Assembly: GCA_011051075.1 (NCBI GenBank)
Contig: DREN01000243.1
Coordinates: forward strand, 1 to 5,025
Length of the DNA stretch: 5,025 nt
Direction of reading: 5' to 3'
Source of the DNA: Deltaproteobacteria bacterium
Lineage (GTDB): Bacteria > Desulfobacterota > DSM-4660 > Desulfatiglandales > Desulfatiglandaceae
Made by a program: the position numbers and the translations under genes. Under the pieces are notes generated by a model. It had not been told where the DNA came from and did not search any database. It worked only from the letters and a program-made list of their open reading frames with translations. Positions 1-5,025 of this stretch are shown piece after piece (position 1 is the first letter of the stretch; every line of letters starts with the position of its first letter).

Positions 1-1034
1 GACCAGTCAAACGGTTTCCTTGAAAGGCCCCTTACCTTTTCCGGGGTCAGTTCGCCTGGAAAACTTGGTGGGATTTCCTGCCCCAGGGCCCTGAAGGCAA
101 GCATGGTCCGAACACACTTGTCACAGACGCAACAGTTGGTGTCAGGAGGTGTATGGAACCTGTACTGTCCTTCCCAGCACACCTTCAGATTGTCCAGTGC
201 CTCGGGCCAGGCGGAAAGGGCCTTCAGCTTTTCCATCCTGGTGAAGACCATATCGTGGTGTATTTCAAAACTTCTGCTGGAGAGCAGTCGATCGGTGAGG
301 GGGTGGCTTCCCCATGGGGCCAGGTGAAGGTACGAGTGACTGCTTCCCACCAGGCAGCCGCCGGACATCCTGCGAAACAGGGAGGCTGTTGAGGCAAGTA
401 CGCAGGCGTGGGAGGTCCAGAACTTCTTGATTGAAAGGAGATATTTGAGGTTCGTCCTCACGTTCAGGAATTTAAGGTGAGGATGGCCTGAAAGGAGGTT
501 TCTGTTCCTCTCAATAACATTTTCGCACTCCCGGTCATAGTCGATGTTCACGTCAAAACCTTCAATATACAGGATGGCGTTTATGTCGTAGAGCTTTCTC
601 CTGACCGGTCCCCTCCTCAAAACGTGGTTCAGGGCGCTGAAGGCCCCGTCAACGCCCCCTGAAAAGCTGAGCATAACCTTGTTGTTGATCTTCTTCTCTT
701 CCGTCTCCCTCTCTGGTACTATTTCGATCCGGTTGTATTTTTCAGGAAACCAGATGCTGAAAATGAGCTGGTATTCCTCCAGGTTGTCAAGGAGAGATGT
801 GGACACAGGTCCGTGGACCTTTAACGTGGCACTATCTTCCATTGCCTTCAACAGTGCGGCCAGTACAAAGGGGTCCATGAGGTCGCAGGAGGTGTACTCC
901 CACTGAAGGGGCGGGATGGAGTACCACAGGTTCAGATCTTCACTGTAAGACCTTGCCATGCGCACGTTGATCCTGAATCTGCCTATTTTATCGTACTGTT
1001 CGATGTTATCCAGGTATAGGTCCAGAATTTTCAT
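1..1034 (-). CDS. QueC-like PP-loop ATPase family protein of unknown function (3' end beyond window)
   Basis: This reading frame stays open for 344 codons from ATG at 1034 to the left edge, with no stop seen. The start is supported by GGAG six bases upstream and by an in-frame TGA further upstream with no better start between. Residues 1-118 form an N-terminal domain containing HGPVSTSLLDNLEEY (about 74-88). Residues 123-134 carry the nucleotide-binding P-loop, SFSGGVDG, as in the adenine-nucleotide alpha-hydrolase (PP-loop) fold. The C-terminal part has PWGSHPLTDRLLSS (about 239-252), then C286 and an N-C-x-x-C-x-x-C cluster (C301, C304, C307, followed by VRTM). This is the four-cysteine zinc arrangement of QueC. 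Members of the wider family are predicted to activate a substrate with ATP; the substrate of this branch is unknown to me. Oddity: G130 stands where SGGxDS/T normally has Ser or Thr. It is not a standard QueC, because the N-terminal domain and the middle region differ. The family call is firm; the function is open. Confidence 0.88.
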   Translation of the reverse strand, partial: MKILDLYLDNIEQYDKIGRFRINVRMARSYSEDLNLWYSIPPLQWEYTSCDLMDPFVLAALLKAMEDSATLKVHGPVSTSLLDNLEEYQLIFSIWFPEKYNRIEIVPERETEEKKINNKVMLSFSGGVDGAFSALNHVLRRGPVRRKLYDINAILYIEGFDVNIDYDRECENVIERNRNLLSGHPHLKFLNVRTNLKYLLSIKKFWTSHACVLASTASLFRRMSGGCLVGSSHSYLHLAPWGSHPLTDRLLSSRSFEIHHDMVFTRMEKLKALSAWPEALDNLKVCWEGQYRFHTPPDTNCCVCDKCVRTMLAFRALGQEIPPSFPGELTPEKVRGLSRKPFDW

Positions 1035-1265
1035 TGATATCTCCAGGATATCCGTTTTCAGGGCAAGGTATGACTGCCGGGCGGGCCTTCAGCCCTGGGT
1101 CACTGTCTTTGTCTAAGGATGATGGTGCGGGTGCCGTCGAAACAGTCCCTGGGACCTGAGTGATCGTGCTCATCTGGGATGACGGCTCATGTGACGGGAC
1201 AACAGGTTCGTTCCGAATCCACGGCCATGGATGTTCCGTGTGATGGAGCACGGGATACCACGGGC
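1035..1265. other. Intergenic spacer between the fusion gene and the PP-loop gene
   Basis: This 231-bp spacer has no convincing gene, promoter or terminator. It contains short dyads: ATCCA/TGGAT at 1217-1232, an 11-base palindrome around GTCCC/GGGAC at 1145-1155, and GGGC/GCCC at 1083-1095. None is followed by a T run on the minus strand. A minus-strand frame starting at TTG 1269, overlapping the stop of the fusion gene, runs to 1006. It would encode 87 Pro/Ser-rich residues without a ribosome site, so I regard it as chance. The PP-loop gene may be co-transcribed with the fusion gene or have a promoter I cannot recognise. Confidence 0.5.
1041..1044 (-). promoter_or_regulatory. Ribosome binding site of the PP-loop gene
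   Basis: GGAG lies on the minus strand with a six-base spacer (ATATCA) before the ATG at 1034. It fixes the start of the PP-loop gene, since the only other in-frame upstream signal is a TGA stop. Confidence 0.7.
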
Positions 1266-4200
1266 TCAACTCTTTATCTTCGCATGCAGTTCACGTATCC
1301 TGCTGCTGAGCGCCCTGCAGATGTGCAGGGCTATCTGCGGGTACTCTCTGACGATTTCGGTAAACTCCTGTTTGTGAAGGACCAGGAAGCGGGCCTCCTG
1401 TGCAGTACGGATGGTGGCGGATCGGACCGCGTCCTCGAACAGGGCCATCTCTCCGAAATAGTCTCCGGTACCGATGCGGGCCAACTCAATTTCACGCCTT
1501 CCCTCCTCTCCCCCTCCCTTGATAACGGACACCTCTCCTTTGATAATGAGAAACATGGTATCCCCTGACTCCCCCTCTCTGATAACGGTTTCCCCTGCCG
1601 GATAATCCACCTCCTCTGTTACCGATGCTATGGCGGCAAGTTCGCCCACGGCAAGACCTTCAAATATGTTAATCCCCTTCAGGCGCAGGATCTTATCGGG
1701 AATAGAGATTTCTGTTTCCATGCCTTCCTCCATTTTTTCAGGGCCATGGCCATCCGTATCCATGGCAGAGCTGGCCATCTGTTGAATAAACCTGTTCTCT
1801 GATACTGTCAAGGTCCGGACCTTTTCCATATGGGCATGGATCTTTTCCGGTCCCTGTGCGATGATCAGGAACAGGGTCAGCACAACCGTGACCCAATCAT
1901 CTTCGTCAAGGAGATGGGAGCAGACCGCTCCCCTCTCAGAGGTGAAATCGGGCAGCTTGAAGTTCTTGATGCCCACTTTCAGGACCTCGGCGGCAGGGAT
2001 TCCTTCCAGGAGGGGGAGCATGATGCGTGAAAGGGTGCTGTCCATGGCATCGTCCAGGGCCTCCAGGCTGTTGGACCTCCGCCGCGGATCAGTGGAAAAG
2101 AGCCCCCTCCAGATGATTCTCATCTGACCTGTCCGGTCCTCGGTGGCGAGGACCCTGACGATGTTTTCCAGTTCAACCTGCTTCTTGTTTTCCAGATGAT
2201 CTATTATAAGGTCCCTCTCCTGACTTTCGGGCAGGAGTCTCAATCCCTCCACCTGGGCCACATAACGGTAGCATCTCTCTACCTGGGAGCGTGCAAACCT
2301 GAAAATGTCCAGGTCCTTGATATCCAGTGATTCAAGGAGTGCGAATATCCCCTCGCGCACCTTGCGCCTGGGGATGTTCAGCGATTCAACGAGAACCTTG
2401 GCATCCTGATAGGAAGATGCCTGGAGTTTCTCCTGGGCCAGCCTGCATACCTTTTCTGAGGCGTCATCCATTAGGCGGATTACCGTTCTGACGGTATCAC
2501 CGTCCTCTATTTCAAAGGCCTCCAGAGCGGCCAGACGCACAGGTTCCGAAGGGTGGGCAAGGTAGGGGGTCACAAGGCTGTTCGGATCAGAGACCTTGAG
2601 CCGGTTAAGGGCCGTCAGTATGTGGGGGAGGATCGAGTGGTCCTCCTCCTGCTCAAGGATCTCTTTCAAAGGTGATATGTAGGCCCGATCCCCGGTTTCT
2701 CCGGCGGCAATAACGCCGGCCTTTTTGAGCGAGACCTCGTGGGACTTGAGCCATGAATCGATAATCTCCCTGTATTCATCGGGGGCTCTCTTGTAAAGGC
2801 CTGTTACGGCGTAGGCCTTCACCTCCGGATCCTCACTGGCCTCAAAAATCTCTTTGCAGAAATCGTATGAAATCCGCGCAGGCAACCTGTTCGCCGCCGT
2901 CACAAGGGCAACGGTGAGGTCGCGGTTTTCAGTGGCGGCTAGTTCCCTGAAAACTCCTACGGTCTCCTCACCCGCGTCAGGTGAAAGCATGGAGAGCAGT
3001 TCGATCCTGGTCCTGTCATCGTTTTGTCTGAGCACGGCCAGGATATGGGAGTCCAGGTCTTCTACGCCCTGGGACTTGAGTATTCGCGCATGCCACAGGC
3101 AGTCCTCGCCCCGGGAGGAGAGAAAGGTTTTTACCAGCCCGGACTGTATCTGTTTGTCAGCAAAAACGCTCCCCACGTCCTTTTCTTCCAGGGATTTGAG
3201 GTCGAGCATATTTCTTGAGATCAGGTCGAGCAGGATCTGAGAATAGCTCTTCTTGAGAACCAGACTGGTGACTATCCAGCCTCCCACGAAGACCATGGCC
3301 GCGATGGATAGGTACCTGGGAGAGAAAAGCCCCTCAGACGCCATAATGATGCCGGCACCAAGCAGTATCCCGATACGAACCACTGTTCCCCTGAGAAAGG
3401 GCCTGATCATTGCGCGGTATTCCAACGGAAACAGTCCCATGAGTACGGCCCTGGCCGGGTTGTTCATGGTGGTCCTTATCACGTTGGTGGAGACCCTTGC
3501 GTATATGGCCGAGAAGATGTCGAACTTCAGCAAAAAGGCCAGAAATACGAGCATGTAATTGAAGGGATGAAACATAAGGACAATGGGGAGTCCCCAGCGG
3601 CCGTAGACCCTTCCCACGAACAGGAGTATGATCAGACTGACTATGTTCATGAAGCCCCTGAAATAGCCAAAAAAACTGAGCATACCACCCTGGGTGGCAA
3701 AGGACTGGTTAACGGTATAGGCGAACTGGTAGTTGAGGATGGGGATGATAATGTTGGGGAGCAGGGTCAGGAGTATCAGGATTTTGACAAGGGTGGACTC
3801 CTTTATAAGGGGAAGAATATTCCTGAATTCCTTTACAATGGAACTTCTCTTTTTTGCCTTTTTCTCCTTCTTATGCGACAGGAGCAGGGTGGGAAATCTG
3901 GCGCCCATCCTGTTCACGACAAAGGCCCCCGTCGAAGTGGTTATCAGGTAGACGAACATCAGGTTGTCCATGGTTATGGCCCTGGCCAGGGGCGGTGTGG
4001 CAAAACTTCCGATGATTCCCCCGACCACGCCTCCGGCCGTAATCAGGGGAAACAGTCGTTTGGACTGTCTGGTATTGAAAAGGTCGTTTGCCAGGTTCCA
4101 GAACATGAGCGCCAGCAGGACCTCGTACTGGGCCTTCAGGATGTAGAGCACCGGGTAGATGATGGTGAATCCCAGGGGCACCACAAAACGAAGAAGGGCC

Positions 4201-4484
4201 ACGGATGTTCCGCAGAAGAGGAGGAAGTAGGAGAGCATCCGGCTGCCCGGTATCTTTGCCATGAGCCCGGTGAGAAAGGCCATTACAAAGAAGGTGGATA
4301 TGGAGTTGGCCACGTTGACAACCGGAAGGTACTCTACCCCGTATCTCTTGAGGAAGGCGGTTTCTGCGAAGTTGTTAAAGAGGATGCTTGAGGTGCGGAT
4401 AAGGAAGAGGATCAGCAGGACCCATAGGAAAAGCGAGATTTCGTCTTCGTAGATCTTGAGCCATTTACCAAGGGATTTAAGCAC
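1266..4484 (-). CDS. NTT/TLC-type (ATP/ADP translocase-like) membrane protein fused to HEAT repeats and a cyclic-nucleotide-binding domain
   Basis: About 1072 residues, inner-membrane anchored. Residues 1-415 hold around 12 hydrophobic segments (near 17-36, 53-76, 84-104, 106-131, 147-167, 173-190, 232-250, 266-292, 299-321, 322-350, 366-384, 392-410). A Lys-rich loop (about 205-213) splits the two halves, as in MFS-fold carriers. Membership of the NTT family is shown by FLKRYGVEYLP (about 44-54) and FWNLAND followed by SKRLFPL (about 128-147), matching the FWxFAN...AKRFYP block of ATP/ADP translocases. Residues about 425-900 are soluble paired helices of HEAT type, for example HPSEPVRLAALEA near 644. 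Residues about 930-1065 form a cyclic-nucleotide-binding domain with the phosphate-binding cassette FGEMAL (1010-1015), E1012, R1021 and S1022. No DNA-binding domain follows. Known NTTs exchange nucleotides; transport here and its control by cNMP are inferred. GTG 4484 is chosen for its GAGG; GTG 4496 gives 1076 residues but lacks a ribosome site. It could instead be a transporter-derived sensor. Confidence 0.92.
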   Translation of the reverse strand: MLKSLGKWLKIYEDEISLFLWVLLILFLIRTSSILFNNFAETAFLKRYGVEYLPVVNVANSISTFFVMAFLTGLMAKIPGSRMLSYFLLFCGTSVALLRFVVPLGFTIIYPVLYILKAQYEVLLALMFWNLANDLFNTRQSKRLFPLITAGGVVGGIIGSFATPPLARAITMDNLMFVYLITTSTGAFVVNRMGARFPTLLLSHKKEKKAKKRSSIVKEFRNILPLIKESTLVKILILLTLLPNIIIPILNYQFAYTVNQSFATQGGMLSFFGYFRGFMNIVSLIILLFVGRVYGRWGLPIVLMFHPFNYMLVFLAFLLKFDIFSAIYARVSTNVIRTTMNNPARAVLMGLFPLEYRAMIRPFLRGTVVRIGILLGAGIIMASEGLFSPRYLSIAAMVFVGGWIVTSLVLKKSYSQILLDLISRNMLDLKSLEEKDVGSVFADKQIQSGLVKTFLSSRGEDCLWHARILKSQGVEDLDSHILAVLRQNDDRTRIELLSMLSPDAGEETVGVFRELAATENRDLTVALVTAANRLPARISYDFCKEIFEASEDPEVKAYAVTGLYKRAPDEYREIIDSWLKSHEVSLKKAGVIAAGETGDRAYISPLKEILEQEEDHSILPHILTALNRLKVSDPNSLVTPYLAHPSEPVRLAALEAFEIEDGDTVRTVIRLMDDASEKVCRLAQEKLQASSYQDAKVLVESLNIPRRKVREGIFALLESLDIKDLDIFRFARSQVERCYRYVAQVEGLRLLPESQERDLIIDHLENKKQVELENIVRVLATEDRTGQMRIIWRGLFSTDPRRRSNSLEALDDAMDSTLSRIMLPLLEGIPAAEVLKVGIKNFKLPDFTSERGAVCSHLLDEDDWVTVVLTLFLIIAQGPEKIHAHMEKVRTLTVSENRFIQQMASSAMDTDGHGPEKMEEGMETEISIPDKILRLKGINIFEGLAVGELAAIASVTEEVDYPAGETVIREGESGDTMFLIIKGEVSVIKGGGEEGRREIELARIGTGDYFGEMALFEDAVRSATIRTAQEARFLVLHKQEFTEIVREYPQIALHICRALSSRIRELHAKIKS

Positions 4485-4490
4485 AGGCAG

Positions 4491-4494
4491 CCTC
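4491..4494 (-). promoter_or_regulatory. Ribosome binding site deciding the start of the fusion gene
   Basis: GAGG on the minus strand, inside GTGAGG, sits six bases before GTG 4484. The longer candidate start GTG 4496 is itself part of this GTGAGG run and has only ACAACCGGACA before it. An in-frame TAA lies 21 to 19 bases upstream of 4496, so nothing longer is possible. Confidence 0.55.
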
Positions 4495-4511
4495 ACTGTC
4501 CGGTTGTGAAG

Positions 4512-4529
4512 AGATTAGTTCTGTAATCT
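4512..4529. other. Small dyad in the leader of the fusion gene
   Basis: AGATTA (4512-4517) and TAATCT (4524-4529) form a perfect 6-bp inverted repeat around a six-base loop. It lies between the large palindrome and the start codon, within the predicted 5' leader. It could be a repressor site or a weak RNA hairpin, or chance in AT-rich sequence. Its right edge touches the left end of the palindromic element. Confidence 0.3.
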
Positions 4530-4653
4530 ATAGACTTCCAGATAAAGATTTTGGACTGCGTTATAGGTCGGAATCGTCGACGACGTACTATGGGTACGAC
4601 TTACTCCGATTCCTCCCTCTGGCCTTGCCAAAATCATTATCTGAAACTCTATA
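4529..4653. repeat. Imperfect palindromic element of about 125 bp, MITE-like
   Basis: The terminal arms 4529-4554 and 4628-4653 are inverted copies matching at 23 of 26 positions, including CCAAAATC, TTATCTG and the TATAGA ends. Inside, GGAATCG (4570-4576) pairs with CGATTCC (4607-4613), and CGTAC (4584-4588) pairs with GTACG (4594-4598) around a TATGG apex. All share one centre near 4591. The whole would fold into one long hairpin with internal mismatches. It has no coding capacity. Both ends carry TA outside TAGA, as expected if an element of about 121 bp (4531-4651) duplicated a TA target, the habit of IS630/Tc1-mariner transposases. The mobile origin is inference, since only one copy is visible. 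It could instead be a dispersed intergenic repeat of another kind or a transcript-level regulatory hairpin. Confidence 0.7.
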
Positions 4654-4676
4654 CTCAGCCGCCGGTCAAGTGTCAA
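4648..4676 (-). promoter_or_regulatory. Predicted sigma70 promoter of the fusion gene
   Basis: On the minus strand a perfect -35 box TTGACA (4676-4671) is followed by exactly 17 bp and TATAGA (4653-4648), four of six matches to the -10 consensus. The start point would fall near 4641, giving a leader of about 157 nt before GTG 4484. The -10 box overlaps the outer end of the palindromic element, and the -35 box lies in unique sequence. It points only at the fusion gene and separates it from the cupin. Confidence 0.6.
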
Positions 4677-4685
4677 GGCCTTATA

Positions 4686-4709
4686 CCCGTCTCCTGGAGT
4701 GGAGGCGGG
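4686..4709 (-). terminator. GC-rich hairpin after the cupin gene, possible terminator
   Basis: CCCGCCTCC and GGAGACGGG (minus strand) pair at eight of nine positions around the loop ACTCCA, 34 bases after the cupin stop and just before the promoter of the fusion gene. The bases that follow, TATAAGGCC, are not a proper T run, so it is a poor intrinsic terminator. Its place between a gene end and a promoter is the main argument. On the plus strand the mismatch becomes a G-U pair. Confidence 0.25.
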
Positions 4710-4742
4710 GATATCCTTATGGGCGGTGAGGCCTGAAAAGCC

Positions 4743-5025
4743 CTAAAGATACTCCTCCCTCACAGGTGAAAAGACCTCAATCATGACCGAATCTTCAAGA
4801 ACCTCTGCCCCATGTACAACATCGCCTGGAAGACACCAGCTGTCTCCCGGTTCGGCCTCGAACTCTTCATCCTTCAGGATAAATTTTATCCTGCCCGAGA
4901 CCAGATATCCGGTCTGCTCGTGGGGGTGGCTGTGCTCCGGAATCCTGCCCCCCTTGTCTATCCTGAATTCGCAAAGATGGGCCTTTTCCCCGTGAACCAG
5001 GGACTTTAACCGCACTCCCTCTGCC
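4743..5025 (-). CDS. Small single-domain cupin protein (5' end beyond window)
   Basis: The frame is open from the right edge to TAG at 4745-4743, giving about 94 visible residues. A GTG at 5015 could serve as start, but AGAGGGA abuts it with no usable spacing. The residues before it (AEG, then VRLKSLV) read like the usual N-terminus of such cupins, so the true start is probably outside the window. Counting from that GTG, cupin motif 1 is PEHSHPHEQTGYLVSG (26-41) and motif 2 is PGDSWCLPGDVVH (56-68). The likely metal ligands are H28, H30, Q34 and H68, a three-His one-Gln set as in TM1287-like cupins. The fold is a cytosolic beta-barrel that binds a divalent metal. The family covers enzymes, sugar- or metabolite-binding proteins and sensors, so no reaction can be given. 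A promoter separates it from the fusion gene downstream. Confidence 0.88.
   Translation of the reverse strand, partial: AEGVRLKSLVHGEKAHLCEFRIDKGGRIPEHSHPHEQTGYLVSGRIKFILKDEEFEAEPGDSWCLPGDVVHGAEVLEDSVMIEVFSPVREEYL

Noticed and set aside
1083..1095. GGGC/GCCC hairpin as a terminator after the fusion gene
   Set aside because: The stem is only 4 bp, there is no following T run on the minus strand, and it lies about 170 bp past the stop.
1006..1269. Minus-strand 87-residue frame starting with TTG, overlapping the stop of the fusion gene (TTGA overlap)
   Set aside because: It is Pro/Ser-rich without domain-like pattern, has no ribosome site, starts with TTG, and overlaps the well-supported start of the PP-loop gene.
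1179..1568. Plus-strand 129-residue frame
   Set aside because: It is antisense to the cyclic-nucleotide-binding domain, with no recognisable motif or ribosome site.
864..2460. Direct repeats or CRISPR-like array within the helical-repeat region
   Set aside because: The HEAT units are periodic only at the protein level. No regularly spaced identical DNA repeats are visible here or elsewhere in the window.
2600..2700. Possible frameshift or truncation within the long fusion gene
   Set aside because: The frame is continuous, domains run in the expected order without a break, and the protein ends naturally after the last helix of the cNMP-binding domain.
2854..3240. Plus-strand 128-residue Ser/Arg-rich frame
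   Set aside because: It is antisense to the HEAT region and has the composition of a shadow frame.
3567..4391. Plus-strand 274-residue frame
   Set aside because: It is antisense to the membrane domain of the fusion gene. The protein is low-complexity Gly/Glu/His-rich, typical of a shadow of hydrophobic codons.
5013..5015. GTG as the true start of the cupin
   Set aside because: The purine run abuts the codon with no spacer, and the frame stays open to the window edge with plausible cupin residues, so an upstream start is more likely.

Overview
The window holds three genes, all on the minus strand, so it reads right to left: a cupin (5' end off the right edge), a large membrane fusion protein, and a PP-loop ATPase-like gene that runs off the left edge. 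The base composition is moderately GC-rich with frequent AGG arginine codons. The NTT-HEAT-cNMP fusion and the QueC-like PP-loop family suggest a free-living Gram-negative bacterium, most plausibly of the deltaproteobacterial (Desulfobacterota) kind. That assignment is inference from gene content only.

Layout. 4743-5025: a small single-domain cupin with a His/His/Gln/His metal site. 4497-4742: a 246-bp intergenic region with a GC-rich hairpin, a good sigma70-type promoter pointing at the large gene (TTGACA, 17 bp, TATAGA), and a roughly 125-bp imperfect palindrome that looks like a small non-autonomous mobile element. Its outer end overlaps the -10 box. 1266-4484: a protein of about 1072 residues with an ATP/ADP-translocase-like (NTT/TLC, MFS-fold) membrane domain, a long HEAT-type alpha-helical repeat region and a C-terminal cyclic-nucleotide-binding domain. 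1035-1265: a 231-bp spacer with no convincing gene. 1-1034: at least 344 residues of an uncharacterised PP-loop protein with a QueC-like four-cysteine zinc site and a modified SGGxD loop.

How they may work together. The large protein looks like a nucleotide or metabolite transporter, or a transporter-derived membrane sensor, whose activity could be set by cAMP, cGMP or another nucleotide bound at its C-terminus through the HEAT region. The downstream PP-loop protein is predicted to bind ATP and adenylate a substrate. A nucleotide-related link between the two is possible, but rests only on same-strand adjacency. The cupin is probably a separate transcription unit, because a promoter lies between it and the large gene.
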